Shown one piece after another: positions 20,701 to 29,133 of a stretch of 37,396 nt of DNA. How positions within the stretch are numbered: the first letter of the stretch is position 1; each line of letters begins with the position of its first letter. The position numbers were made by a program, and so were the translations under genes. A model generated the notes under the pieces. The model worked only from the letters and a program-made list of their open reading frames with translations, made no database searches and was not told the DNA's origin. Source of the DNA: a virus; IMG/VR virus record IMGVR_UViG_3300047496_000026, positions 1 to 37,396 of that record; one strand, given 5' to 3'.

Positions 20701-22289
20701 TATGGCTCTGCTTCGTGGGTGCCGCCACGGTAGACCCTCTGTTCGGTGTGCTCGTCTAGCCCAAGGAACGTTTCGAGGTTCTTCTTGTTGGCCTGGGCTA
20801 CCTGTGTCTTCTTGCCACGGCCCAACACCCCTGGCTTCTTGTCACCGGGGAGAGCTTCGGTCAGCTTGTCGTATGCCGGGTTGCCCTGTGCGATGTCGGG
20901 GAGAGAGTCTGCAATAGCGTCGTGGACGAAGGCCCGAAACTTGGAGACTTGATCGAAGAACCGCATCATAATGGCATCGACCTCGGAGGTCTTGTCCATT
21001 AGCTCGTTGGCCTGGTGGGCGGCAGCCTCGAATCTCTGCTGTAGCCGTTCCATGTTGGCAGCAGCTACTTCGACATCTCTAGCTCTGGAACCGGGACCGA
21101 GAAGGTAGATTTCTGGACCTGCTTTCGTCATCACCGCCTTCAACTCGCCAGCAGCGAGCGACTGTTGCGTGATGAAGTGATCTAGTTGGATCGTCTGTTC
21201 GATGGCATCCTTCTGTTCGGGTGTGAACCGAGGATCGTCCAGAATAACGTTATCGGGGCGGAAGTCCGTGATGTGGTACTCAGTAGTGAGGTACTGGTTG
21301 GTGGCGAGAGTTTGCTCCTTCGAGAGCTTGCCCCACGCCTGGTTGAATGGCCGCAGTATGGCGATCTTCTGCCGCATACCCACCTGTTCGTGGACACGGA
21401 TGGCCTTGTTGATTTGGGCCTGCTCGGCACCAGCACCGAAGTGAGTTCGGAGGTCGGACACGAACTCGCCGATGGTCTGCTGTGCGTACTTAGGAGTGAT
21501 GACACCTTCTGCGGTGGGCACGTTAAGCCCGAGTCGCTTCTCTCCACCACCGAGTGCCTTGGGGAGCTTGGCGTTCTTGGTGATCTTCCAGGCGAGTTGC
21601 CCTGCCGACATGCCCTTTAGTTCTTCGGTAGTGACACCGGCACGGGCGGCTGTCTCGGCGGCGAAGTCCCCACCGACACGGGACACTAGGCCACCGGAGA
21701 GCTTACCAATGGGTAGCACGTCCAAGATGGTCGTGATCGGGCTAGTGGCCATGTGCTTGAGGCCAGCCTTGCCCTGTGTGAGATAGCTGGCGTCGATGAC
21801 ACCGGGGACGAAGGCTAGAGCGTTGTGGTTACCCTGCACGATGCTGGCGAAAGCGTTGGCATCCTGTGTCCGCTTGGCCGAGTTGAACAGATCAACAGTG
21901 TTCTCCTTGGCCACGTCGAAGAGGGGCTGGGCAATCTCCCCCATCGGGTGTTCGACGGTGTTGGTTACCGTGTCAAAGATGTTCTTGACGACCGAGATTG
22001 GGTTGAGTCCCGTGAACACCTGCCAGGCGTTGTGCTGCACGTTACCGATAACGTTAGTCGGCGAGGGGTTGTCCTGGGGAACCTGGGTCAGCCCCATCCC
22101 GGCAGCGGTGAGGACTTCCCGAGTCCTCGCACCCTGCGACATAGCGTTGCCGTGCTGTAGAAGGTTCGAGGCGTCCTTCTGATAGATGGGCAGGTAGCTA
22201 GACGGCTTGATACCCTGCGACTGCGCCCATGCGACAGTCTTCTGCCAGTCGGTTTGGAACGACTGATAGCGGGTGGACGAAGAGGCCAT
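17775..22289 (-). CDS. 1504-aa probable ejection (internal virion) protein
   Basis: The largest gene of the genome. It is Gln/Lys/Glu-rich with long helical stretches (for example about residues 410-470 and 780-880) and a hydrophobic, aromatic C-terminal third (NYLTRAFPFWAWSNHVLHYV near 1240, then LFFLGNPDQ). Such giant proteins, next to smaller Ala/Gln-rich proteins and after the head-tail adaptor, are typical internal or ejection proteins of podoviruses; a polyvalent-protein domain (LPD38-like) in the C-terminal part is possible. It has no tape-measure-like repeats. It starts at ATG sharing one base with the previous stop. Confidence 0.65.
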   Translation of the reverse strand: MASSSTRYQSFQTDWQKTVAWAQSQGIKPSSYLPIYQKDASNLLQHGNAMSQGARTREVLTAAGMGLTQVPQDNPSPTNVIGNVQHNAWQVFTGLNPISVVKNIFDTVTNTVEHPMGEIAQPLFDVAKENTVDLFNSAKRTQDANAFASIVQGNHNALAFVPGVIDASYLTQGKAGLKHMATSPITTILDVLPIGKLSGGLVSRVGGDFAAETAARAGVTTEELKGMSAGQLAWKITKNAKLPKALGGGEKRLGLNVPTAEGVITPKYAQQTIGEFVSDLRTHFGAGAEQAQINKAIRVHEQVGMRQKIAILRPFNQAWGKLSKEQTLATNQYLTTEYHITDFRPDNVILDDPRFTPEQKDAIEQTIQLDHFITQQSLAAGELKAVMTKAGPEIYLLGPGSRARDVEVAAANMERLQQRFEAAAHQANELMDKTSEVDAIMMRFFDQVSKFRAFVHDAIADSLPDIAQGNPAYDKLTEALPGDKKPGVLGRGKKTQVAQANKKNLETFLGLDEHTEQRVYRGGTHEAEPYSGDRTQWSTVEKTAYDEAYKTLQYELRRANPGTEINPTKAQVTKLAIKRLRITNDVRDVRVHAPVSAQTAQVISDLVSKGGIIDQAVEAFDAQDWEKLRAITQVAHDKFNTKTLNSPTRSAQLAQLNAMVDGLYKYARTRANVTQKLHSLWTGEKTVTKKTKKGTLTTKETVTRGSRFLVAKKNSLAELAAQVEEANKAFLDASVHNPPAVWDNYKKIEFDRQLIAHEEGKRVVQEAVSHLRQQGMSETDLKTLQENPQIIIEMGGLSAIMSYENHVLPNVDSEVAAEINKGIEEQIFSLRQQGMKPLYLATLHPHDRIEGTGAELYNITIGKTSIRRQQSTFEKAMDTAHGTIYNFQAGMNKAVHEAVVRDHEIEFQNKDMGQFLYNRSDLEHLIRMNFVDEMRERGIIPDESGARTADYISFVNDKLAEWNLQSYDPTSIFSTGNPSVLGKGETLIDGHILDGLTKSFQKVGSNNAFIKGYDKATGVFRTSILGYSPRFTAHIVLGGTMMLAGKSSPAALLHIGDAWRMTKAFTRGETIPEDILTKIAGQHVVEDITTDKLYTHNSTQEGDADIVLQHAMGHSAAQFAIQARIAQLFGKDAADLKHPDFLTHWLKVVPEFNYRITRFSTNLQRSIAFLDGLHHAAKKDSFYVDTFDEELGKTVRVKHDMTPQQAMDEAMQHTERVMGDVRNMTPIEFNYLTRAFPFWAWSNHVLHYVLQYPGDHPYRAMFLSQMSRISAQEQPEGLPLRSQLLFFLGNPDQSGNVSAIDMRAANPLRDTASYFGISGWLSGLNPVLTAPFASVDPNITFGTNVLYPNISYSDIYGSNEANPQGTPLGTLEGIVPEVSALDSALNLSGQYAYLQKGDRNAYIKKVFESLGFPWMPQHLNLKQIAGTNELDRYNQAKKAASNFWTSGDPSQLAGYANVPDPRNADYSISAQDLINLYNVTNASIGGLGGGSVQAVTPDLKSPKY

Positions 22290-23020
22290 TAGATGCTGGC
22301 TGCCGGGTTCGAGCTATCGGTTGGGATGGAGGTGCCGCTGCCGCCACCACCCTGTGCAGCAGTGGTAACGCCGGGAAGCTGGGCACCGGACAGACCCTGA
22401 ATGCCGGTGGAGGTGCCAGCGGGGGCCGCACCCTTGAGGTAGTTATAGACGTTCTGAATGGCGGTAGGCCAGTTGTCGGTGGCTGCGGTCGGGAGGATAG
22501 CCCCGGCACTAGTCCCATACAACAGTTCGTTCTTCTTCTGATTGAGGGTGGTGGCAAGAACGTCGGCATAGGGGAGGTCTTTTCCGACAGCCGCTACGTC
22601 TGGACCCATCTGTGCAAGTGACTTGGCGATGGCACCTTCTCCACCCTTGAGTGCGGCAGTTTCACTATCGACAGAAGCGTTGAGTGCAGCGTTCGGCCCC
22701 TGGTCGCCAGAGGGCAGAGCGTTGATCTGTGCGATAGCAGATGCGTACTCGTCAGGGAGAGCAGACGCCTGAGCCTGCTCGGGAGCGAGTTTCGAGGCGA
22801 TGTCCTCGGTGATGGAGGGTGCTGGCCTGGCCGAGTCGGCCTGCTTGCCCGACTTCTTGACGGGGGCGTTGAGGTCGGTACTGTTGAGCAGATTCTCGGC
22901 GTCTGCCTCCTGCTGGCTACCGGTGTCTCCACTGTGGGCATTGAGTCCGGTGTCCCCCGAGAACCCCCTAACGGGAGTGTTCGGGTCACCCTGCCATGTG
23001 ATTGCTCCGGGCTTGGTCAT
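22289..23020 (-). CDS. Ala/Ser-rich probable ejection protein
   Basis: The 243-residue protein is low-complexity: MTKPGAITWQGDPNTPV, then Asp/Ser-rich and Ala-rich helical parts (KLAPEQAQASALPDEYASAI), ending in a Gly/Ser/Thr tail. No enzyme or membrane motif is visible. Its place between the Gln-rich protein and the 1504-aa protein suggests one of three ejection proteins. Confidence 0.6.
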   Translation of the reverse strand: MTKPGAITWQGDPNTPVRGFSGDTGLNAHSGDTGSQQEADAENLLNSTDLNAPVKKSGKQADSARPAPSITEDIASKLAPEQAQASALPDEYASAIAQINALPSGDQGPNAALNASVDSETAALKGGEGAIAKSLAQMGPDVAAVGKDLPYADVLATTLNQKKNELLYGTSAGAILPTAATDNWPTAIQNVYNYLKGAAPAGTSTGIQGLSGAQLPGVTTAAQGGGGSGTSIPTDSSNPAASI

Positions 23021-23021
23021 G

Positions 23022-23870
23022 TCAGCCTCCTGCGATTGGATTTAGGCCGGATGCATAGGCAATGGGTGCCAGTGCAGTAGCGGTAGTGGAGACATCACCG
23101 GCAGCGAGGTTGCCCATCTGAGCGAGTAGCTGGTTGGTTGACGTGATGCCCGACTGCTGGTTCTGTGCGAGGCCGTACTGTAGCTGTTCGGCTACCTGCT
23201 GCTCAGATAGCCCGTTCTGCTGGGCCATGAGCGAGAGGTTCTGCTGGGCGATACCCGACTCTGCCTGTTGCGCCCCGTAGCCGATCTGCTCCGATTGTTG
23301 GCTGAGTTGGGAGAGTCCCTGTGCCCGTCCGATGTCCTGCTGCTGCCATGCATAGTTCTGTGCGAGTGCGTTCTGCTGCGTGCCGGATGAGCCACTGTTG
23401 AGTGTACCGTTGGCGGCGAGAGAGCCTTGTAGCTGCTTCGAGTTCTGCCCGTAGTTGAATGCCGCCTCTGCATACTGTTCGGGGTATTGCGTCTGCTGTA
23501 GGCCGTACTGCCGCTGTTCGATGCCCTGTTGCTGCTGGTTGGCCTGGTTCTGAATGCCGAGAGACTCGCCCTGTAGCCCGAGCTTCTGGCCTTCGATACC
23601 GAGGGATGCCTGCTGGAATCCCGCCATCGCCTGCTGGTAGGCGTCGGTCTGAGCAAGCTGACCGGGGAGTCCCTGTAGCTGGGAGGCGTACCCGGCATAG
23701 GCGGCGTTGTTGGCATCAAGAGCGGGCTGGACCTGAGACAGTAGCTCGTTGAGAGCCTGCTGCTGGGCGTCTAGTGTGCCAGAGCCAGGCGTCGGTGAAC
23801 CACTAACGTTCGTAGCGTTGGGGTAGCCGGGAACAGCAGCCTGTCCGGTCTGCGGGTTAACAATAGGCAT
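23022..23870 (-). CDS. Gln-rich probable ejection protein
   Basis: The 282-residue protein is extremely rich in Gln, Ala and Gly (NQANQQQQGIEQRQYGLQQ, AQQAESGIAQQNLSLMAQQ), mostly predicted helical, with a small hydrophobic C-terminus (ALAPIAYASGLNPIAGG). Gln/Ala-rich proteins at this position, after the adaptor gene, are typical of podovirus internal proteins that leave the capsid ahead of the DNA. One base separates it from the adaptor gene's stop. Confidence 0.6.
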   Translation of the reverse strand: MPIVNPQTGQAAVPGYPNATNVSGSPTPGSGTLDAQQQALNELLSQVQPALDANNAAYAGYASQLQGLPGQLAQTDAYQQAMAGFQQASLGIEGQKLGLQGESLGIQNQANQQQQGIEQRQYGLQQTQYPEQYAEAAFNYGQNSKQLQGSLAANGTLNSGSSGTQQNALAQNYAWQQQDIGRAQGLSQLSQQSEQIGYGAQQAESGIAQQNLSLMAQQNGLSEQQVAEQLQYGLAQNQQSGITSTNQLLAQMGNLAAGDVSTTATALAPIAYASGLNPIAGG

Positions 23871-24569
23871 TTACCAACCCTCCCCGGAAGTTAGCCAGTT
23901 GGGGAGTGCTTGCTGCCCCGTGGCGAATGTACCGGCCTGGTCCTGGTAAGTCCTAGACGAATCCACCAGGGACACCAGCTTCTCTTCGTATGTCGCTTTG
24001 GCCTCTTGCCAACGGGGGTCGGCGTCCTTTCGGAGTGCCCGGTACATGCAGTAGTCATAGGTCATGTCCTCGAATCCCTGAGCGATGTCCAACTTGTCCG
24101 TGTCGTTAACGGCAGTGTTGACTTCGGGGTAGTAGTAGACGAGAAGGTTGCCAGCTTGGGATGGAACGGGGTACGTCATAATCTGCATCGTCCCCGTACC
24201 CGGCTGACCCCACAACGTGTAGTAGAGCGGATAGCTGGCAGGCCACTGCTGGTTGATCCCCCATACTTGATCCATCTCCATGAAGCCACGGTATTCGAGG
24301 GTGTAGGTGTTCTGATTGTTGCCACCCTGTAGGGTCGGCTGGAACACAATCTTGTGGATACGGAGAACGTTGTCCGGTGCCGGGTACGATTGTGTTTCGG
24401 CAATGACAGGAAGAGTGGCTACTGTTTCCTTCCACTCGCCACGGCGCTGTGTGTCGGCACATGCTTCGTTGAGCCAGGTGTTGAGTTGAGCGTCAGTCCA
24501 GAACTGTGCTGTCGCCTCGTCAAGTAGCTGACGAGTGTTGGTGCGAGCCTGTAGCAGCGTGATCGACAT
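23871..24569 (-). CDS. head-tail adaptor (podovirus gp4/tail tubular A-like)
   Basis: The 232-residue protein opens with MSITLLQARTNTRQLLDEAT and DAQLNTWLNEACADTQRRG, the helical start common to head-completion adaptor proteins. Beta-rich parts follow (TYTLEYRGFMEMDQVW, PLYYTLWGQPGTGTMQIMTY, LLVYYYPEV), then a C-terminal helix pair (YDYCMYRALRKDADPRWQEA). It would bind the portal and join the tail nozzle. Gene order between nozzle-like and ejection proteins supports this. Confidence 0.75.
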   Translation of the reverse strand: MSITLLQARTNTRQLLDEATAQFWTDAQLNTWLNEACADTQRRGEWKETVATLPVIAETQSYPAPDNVLRIHKIVFQPTLQGGNNQNTYTLEYRGFMEMDQVWGINQQWPASYPLYYTLWGQPGTGTMQIMTYPVPSQAGNLLVYYYPEVNTAVNDTDKLDIAQGFEDMTYDYCMYRALRKDADPRWQEAKATYEEKLVSLVDSSRTYQDQAGTFATGQQALPNWLTSGEGW

Positions 24570-26252
24570 TTAGTTGGTAACTCCCTGGTGTGCCCGTGGT
24601 TTGTAGCGCACGTTGATGGAGTGGATCACCGGCATGTCGTCGGTGCTGCTGTTGTCCACGTTGATCTGCACCTGAGGCTCCGTCACCCCGAGGGCGGCGA
24701 CGTTGAACCGGATCATGTCAGGTCCAGCGGAGACAGTCCCTGTCTGCGTCACAGGCCCCCAAACCACGGCTCCCTTGTCCAGCACCCGAACGGTCACAGC
24801 GCCATGTGTACCAGCACAGGACGCCCGCACAACGATTTCTCGAATGTCGGCAACACGATCCTCCGCAGACAGACGGAGGGGGAGCGAGCGCCACTGGTAA
24901 TGCTGTGCTGGGGTGTTGAAGTCGAACCGAGAGAGGAAGTTGGTATCGGTTGATTGGAACGTTAGAGGGGACGCATAGAAACCGGTACCGTCAACGTCCT
25001 GAATCCAAAAGAAGGTCTTGCCACCTTGTGTGGCGTCAGGTGCGTACTTCCACCATGACTGGCTACGAGTGTCGTAGAGCCAGTTGTTTGAGAAGTACAC
25101 CTTGTCGCCAATGCACCGAACGTACCATGAAAGGTAGATGGCGGCGTCGGGAGTAGAGAAGAACGAGTCGTCTAGCTGCTGGCTAATCTTCTGAGAAGTG
25201 TTAGAGCCATTCCATATCCAAGCCCCGTTGTCGATGGAACAGTAGAAAAGTCCTTGGATGCCAGAGTCGGCGTTGCCATAGCCGCCGCCAGTCGGCTGTA
25301 CTCCCGGTAGGTATGTAATGCTCGTAGGCTCGTTAATGTCGCCAGTGATGATAACCCCGCCGCCACGTCGCTTGACAAGGAAGAGTTCACCGGCAGAGAT
25401 TGAGCCGCCCGCTCCGTATCCATAAGGTTCCTCCGCTACTGCGATTAGCTGTTGGCCAGTTGTGGACGAGGCAGGGTAGACATCGCCGTTGGGCGGGTCC
25501 GTGAAGTTGATTGTCTCGTTGACCACCCATACACCGGCACCGCCGAGTGGCCAGGACTGCCCAGTGTTGGCAAGGACGATCACTCTGTACTGGTGGACGA
25601 GGATCATGCCAGATTCTGATTGTGGAGAGCCGTCCGTGATGAGCTTCTTGGGGGTGTATGAGGTTGGCGTGGCCGGGTTGGGGTAGACGAATATCTGCCC
25701 GGCAGTGGCGTTCGGATAGGCGAACGAGGCGACAGGGAACACGCAGACCGGGGTGCCGACAGTAGTGGTCGGGTTGGTATCGGCCATGCGGGTCATCTGA
25801 GGGTAGGGCGACCCGAACGGAAACTCGTTGAGGCCACCCGAGGCGTTGGTCGTAGAGGTAATGTTCGTCTTCGTTACGGCATTGAGGTTGAACGAGTCGG
25901 CAAGGAAGTGGTGGTTCGAGCCGTCGTCCCATTCGCCCATGATGATTGCTTCGATGACGCCAATCTCGTCATGGACAAGGAGGCCAGTTACGAAGGTGGT
26001 AACACCTACTCCACCGGATGAGTCGGGCCATGCCCAAGTTTGCCCCACCCCTGCCAGTGCTCCCAATCCACCATTGGGGAGGCAGAGGCAGGAGTAGGTT
26101 CCCTTGGGGTCGTGGGCACCTGCGGGGGCTGATAGGAGGCGATCGAACGATGAGGATACTGTATTGTCGTGGCTATATGCGCCAGGAGAGAAGTCGACAA
26201 TATCAAGCCATTGGTCCTTGTGTATTCTGTCCTGTGGTTCATTCGGGGGCAT
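24570..26252 (-). CDS. beta-propeller tail nozzle/stabilisation protein
   Basis: The 560-residue protein starts QWLDIVDFSPGAYSHDN and continues with blade-like repeats (GQTWAWPDSSGGVGVTTFV, GLFYCSIDNGAWIWNGSN, KVYFSNNWLYDTRSQSWWKY) and a C-terminal beta domain (DIREIVVRASCAGTHGAVTV). This fits the tail tubular B/nozzle class of podoviruses, which caps the adaptor ring. Asn/Thr/Gly richness is typical. Its start overlaps the end of the small gene before it by 14 bases. Confidence 0.7.
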   Translation of the reverse strand: MPPNEPQDRIHKDQWLDIVDFSPGAYSHDNTVSSSFDRLLSAPAGAHDPKGTYSCLCLPNGGLGALAGVGQTWAWPDSSGGVGVTTFVTGLLVHDEIGVIEAIIMGEWDDGSNHHFLADSFNLNAVTKTNITSTTNASGGLNEFPFGSPYPQMTRMADTNPTTTVGTPVCVFPVASFAYPNATAGQIFVYPNPATPTSYTPKKLITDGSPQSESGMILVHQYRVIVLANTGQSWPLGGAGVWVVNETINFTDPPNGDVYPASSTTGQQLIAVAEEPYGYGAGGSISAGELFLVKRRGGGVIITGDINEPTSITYLPGVQPTGGGYGNADSGIQGLFYCSIDNGAWIWNGSNTSQKISQQLDDSFFSTPDAAIYLSWYVRCIGDKVYFSNNWLYDTRSQSWWKYAPDATQGGKTFFWIQDVDGTGFYASPLTFQSTDTNFLSRFDFNTPAQHYQWRSLPLRLSAEDRVADIREIVVRASCAGTHGAVTVRVLDKGAVVWGPVTQTGTVSAGPDMIRFNVAALGVTEPQVQINVDNSSTDDMPVIHSINVRYKPRAHQGVTN

Positions 26253-26541
26253 ATGGAATCACGAAGTAGAGTAGGTCTTTTAGGGAGGTCAAAACGTCAA
26301 TGTCGGCTCGGATGAGCGCCATATCGTTGAGCATCGCTAGACATGCGTACTCTGCTTCCTTCTCCTTACTTGCTACTGAGTTGCCGGGTGCCCGCCAGTA
26401 AGCGGGAAAGTAGTCATTGTTGTAGTCCTGCTGTAGTGCGCCTAGTTCCTTCATCTTTCCGTTGAGTGTGTTGATGACTTCTAGCAGTTCTTCGATGAGT
26501 TCGAGTCGGGTCAGGCGACCATAGGCGGTGGCCGGATGCAT
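26239..26541 (-). CDS. 100-aa helical protein, possible tail or head-joining factor
   Basis: A helical protein (TRLELIEELLEVINTLNGKM, AEYACLAMLNDMALIRADID) with a hydrophobic C-terminus. It starts by TAATG overlap with the gene before. Location between a small beta protein and the nozzle gene suggests a virion-assembly role; no family recognised. Confidence 0.6.
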   Translation of the reverse strand: MHPATAYGRLTRLELIEELLEVINTLNGKMKELGALQQDYNNDYFPAYWRAPGNSVASKEKEAEYACLAMLNDMALIRADIDVLTSLKDLLYFVIPYAPE

Positions 26542-26897
26542 TAGAAGAATGTGATCGTGGTGTCACCCGTGGTGAGGGAGGCTGCCGTGATGACGAAAGA
26601 GGAAGGGATGGTGGCAGTGGTGAATGACAGGAGGGTTGGCCCGGTTTCGCTGATCGGGATTCCGGTGTCACCCGTTACACCCTTTAGTGTGAGGGCAACA
26701 CCGTTACCGCTCGGCGGCTGAATCAGCACGCCGGAGGCCCAGGACGGTACTGCGATTGTGTTCGCCCCGGAGCCGAGAACAACGTTCAACACCGACATAA
26801 AGTTCGATGAGGACGGAGCGATGGTGAGTGGGCCGATAAGAGCAGTGCCCTGCGGCACATTGGTGATCTGGCCGCTGATTGCTACATAACCGGACAT
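26541..26897 (-). CDS. 118-aa beta-rich virion protein
   Basis: A Ser/Thr/Gly/Val-rich, all-beta protein (MSGYVAISGQITNVPQGTAL, VLGSGANTIAVPSWASGV, SSFVITAASLTTGDTTITFF) without cysteines. It resembles head-fibre or minor tail proteins. It is the first gene after the terminator at 26911-26950, so it may have its own promoter or depend on readthrough. Confidence 0.6.
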   Translation of the reverse strand: MSGYVAISGQITNVPQGTALIGPLTIAPSSSNFMSVLNVVLGSGANTIAVPSWASGVLIQPPSGNGVALTLKGVTGDTGIPISETGPTLLSFTTATIPSSFVITAASLTTGDTTITFF

Positions 26898-26910
26898 GCT
26901 GACTCCTAAC

Positions 26911-26950
26911 TAGAAAATGCCCACCCCTCGGAGATAAGGGGTGGGCATTT
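26911..26950 (-). terminator. terminator between the capsid and tail gene groups
   Basis: A perfect 13-bp stem (26915-26927 with 26938-26950, AAATGCCCACCCC/GGGGTGGGCATTT) with a 10-base loop is followed on the minus strand by TTTTCTAG. It lies after the last head gene and before the tail genes; partial readthrough would set head-to-tail protein ratios. Confidence 0.85.
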
Positions 26951-26994
26951 CCCTCAACGGAAGGGTTCGAGGGGCAAGGGAACCCAACCGAAGT

Positions 26995-27630
26995 CTATGG
27001 ACCCTCGGGATTGTCGATGGCGATACCGTCGTCGTCGTTGTCACCGTTGATGTCCATGACCGACTCCTTGCCTTCGAGAGCGGCAAGCCGACGCTCGTAG
27101 TTGGCGATGATCTGAGCGATGTCGTTGCTCTTTTCGTCGTCCAGCGAGAAGCCGTAGGTGATGGACCCATCGTGGTCAAACAGGGGGGTGATGATCCTGT
27201 TGCCTTCGAGGTCGGTGATGACAGCGTGGAAGTTGGTGGTGATGAGAGGCTTGTAGCTCTGGAAGCCCTGAGCGTCCAACTGTGCGAGCTTGGCGTTCTC
27301 AATCTCCACCGCCTCGGCGATGTTGTCCATGCCCTGCTCGTAGACCCCGTAGCGGATGGAGAGGCGACGGACCTCACCCATCCGCTCGGGCACAGTACCG
27401 TGACCACGGCTGTCCTTGTAGGGGACAGCACTGCCGACCCTCGAACGGGGATCACCGAAGTTGAGGCACACTACCTCGAACGGTACGATGCGCTTCTTGC
27501 CGGGGGCGATGTTGTAGTGGATTTTCGACCACACGAACTTGAGAGTTTCGGTGGGGTGGTGATTCTCAATCCAAAACGAATCGCCGCTGTCGATGTTGGG
27601 TACAGCACCCGTGGGCAGAGTGATGGCCAT
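26995..27630 (-). CDS. 211-aa structural protein of unknown role, head group
   Basis: Start at ATG 27630 (MAITLPTGAVPN), just after the previous stop; a longer frame overlaps the gene before. Residues 15-80 look folded (SFWIENHHPTETLKFVW, HYNIAPGKKRIVPFEVVCLNFGDPRS), the middle is helical, and the C-terminus is acidic (MDINGDNDDDGIAIDNPEGP). Position after capsid and decoration genes suggests a head-completion or minor capsid protein. Confidence 0.65.
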   Translation of the reverse strand: MAITLPTGAVPNIDSGDSFWIENHHPTETLKFVWSKIHYNIAPGKKRIVPFEVVCLNFGDPRSRVGSAVPYKDSRGHGTVPERMGEVRRLSIRYGVYEQGMDNIAEAVEIENAKLAQLDAQGFQSYKPLITTNFHAVITDLEGNRIITPLFDHDGSITYGFSLDDEKSNDIAQIIANYERRLAALEGKESVMDINGDNDDDGIAIDNPEGP

Positions 27631-27632
27631 TA

Positions 27633-28130
27633 TCAGATGCGATCGACGTAGCCGTAGACGAGGGCGGTACCGGAACCGATGGTCGCCGTCTGCAAGCACA
27701 CAGCGATCGTCTTACCGGCAGTGACGGAAGCCGAAGCGGTGGCCGCACCAGCAGTGGTCGAACCGGCGATGAGCAAGTTGCCGAAGGTGGTGTTGTTGGC
27801 GTCGCAGAGGACTTGAGCAACACCCTTCGTGCAGACCTGAACAATGGAGCCGGGAACGTAGCCACCGGTTGGAGCGTTGACGACGACTCCGATGTTGTTG
27901 AAGCCGGGGGTGGTGGTGGCCTTACGGATGACCGGGTAGGCAGCGGCAGCCAGAGAGGTCACCACACCGGTACCGGGGGTGTAACCGGACGAGATGATGA
28001 CAACCATACCGTTCGTCAGAACAGTAGCGGCAGACACCGAAGGGTCGTACTGGAACTCTTCGATGACCTGTGCGGTTGACCAGTTCTCACCCTCTTCCCC
28101 GGTGGGGGTAGTGAGTTGGGTATCGGGCAT
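27633..28130 (-). CDS. head decoration or stabilisation protein (DUF2190-like)
   Basis: The 165-residue, Ala/Gly/Thr/Val-rich beta protein (GMVVIISSGYTPGTGVVTSL, NIGVVVNAPTGGYVPGSIVQV, GTALVYGYVDRI) shows the alternating pattern of capsid decoration proteins; the last part (TIGSGTALVYGYVD) fits the DUF2190-type ending. It follows the major capsid gene, the usual place for such proteins. Two to three cysteines are present. Confidence 0.7.
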   Translation of the reverse strand: MPDTQLTTPTGEEGENWSTAQVIEEFQYDPSVSAATVLTNGMVVIISSGYTPGTGVVTSLAAAAYPVIRKATTTPGFNNIGVVVNAPTGGYVPGSIVQVCTKGVAQVLCDANNTTFGNLLIAGSTTAGAATASASVTAGKTIAVCLQTATIGSGTALVYGYVDRI

Positions 28131-28145
28131 TGTCTACCTTTCTGA

Positions 28146-29114
28146 CTAAGCGGCGATTGCCGTGAACTTGCCCTGACGCTGCACGTTGGTGCAGACGAGG
28201 TTGCCCGCCCACAGCAGCAGAGCCGTCATGGCGTCCTGGTTGGTCGGGGTCTGGAAGTCCTGCAAGTGGAAGTCGCCCCGAGTGGAAACGACAATCTCGA
28301 AGTAGTCCTCGTTGAGAAGGAAGATGTTGCCTTCGGTGCCGGTCGTCGGAATGTGCGAGTCCACCAGCCACGGAACCCCGTTGAACAGAAGGTTCTCGAA
28401 ACCGGCCTGGGCAAGCTGCATGTCCTTGCCACCGGGCTGAACCGGGAACTGCTGAGGCGAGAGGTTGAGGTTCCAGTACCGGTTGTAGTTGGCCTGGGTG
28501 GACAGGATGATGGTCGGCGCACGCCCGCCCTGCTGGCAGGAACCAAACAGGTTCTGGATGGCGGCGAGCGTCAGGGTGGTGGTGGAGGTATCCTCCTGAG
28601 CATTCCAAAAGGCGTTGGTCGAACGGGTGATGCCACCGTAGGTAGCGGCAACGGTACCGTTATCGACAGCCTCACGCAGACCGTCGATGTCGTTAGCGTT
28701 GGTGCCGTCCGACCACAGGCCGGTGCCCAACTGGTCGGAGAGGTCCATCTCGGCCTGCTTCAACTGAGTGGCGATGAAGTCGGCGATGGCGAGAGGCGAG
28801 TCCGCACGCAGAAGGGTGAGGCCGTCCACGGTCACCGGAGAGAAGTACTGCTTCCACGCCCAAGCAGCATTCTGGATGCTGTCGGTGGGGCTGACGTTGA
28901 GAAGCTGGTATCCCTGGTACGAGCCACCGGCAGCCATCGGCTTATACATGAGGGGAGCTTCGATCTGCGTCCCGCCCTGCTGGGCGAACTTGTTGGCGTG
29001 GTACCAACGGTAGAAAAGGACGTTGCTGTTGTAAACGTTGTCCGTGATCCGGGGGAGGATGAGTCGCCGGGAAAGTGCGGTGACTGTGTTCGTCCCGATA
29101 GGGGTGACGGCCAT
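28146..29114 (-). CDS. major capsid protein
   Basis: A 322-residue, probably HK97-fold, protein: N-terminal arm (MAVTPIGTNTVTALSRRLI), then YRWYHANKFAQQGGTQIEAP, an E-loop region with WKQYFSPVTVDGLTLLRADS, a spine helix IADFIATQLKQAEMDLSDQL, and an A-domain with APTIILSTQANYNRYW and YFEIVVSTRGDFHLQDF. The scaffold gene directly upstream and the decoration gene directly downstream fix the assignment. No N-terminal protease domain or delta-domain is visible, which fits a separate scaffold. Confidence 0.85.
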   Translation of the reverse strand: MAVTPIGTNTVTALSRRLILPRITDNVYNSNVLFYRWYHANKFAQQGGTQIEAPLMYKPMAAGGSYQGYQLLNVSPTDSIQNAAWAWKQYFSPVTVDGLTLLRADSPLAIADFIATQLKQAEMDLSDQLGTGLWSDGTNANDIDGLREAVDNGTVAATYGGITRSTNAFWNAQEDTSTTTLTLAAIQNLFGSCQQGGRAPTIILSTQANYNRYWNLNLSPQQFPVQPGGKDMQLAQAGFENLLFNGVPWLVDSHIPTTGTEGNIFLLNEDYFEIVVSTRGDFHLQDFQTPTNQDAMTALLLWAGNLVCTNVQRQGKFTAIAA

Positions 29115-29133
29115 TGGTTGCTACCTTTCGGTT

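Noticed and set aside
23022-23870. Gln-rich repeats considered as a tape-measure protein
   Set aside because: Only 282 residues, no regular long repeat or membrane segment, and the surrounding genes fit a short-tailed phage.
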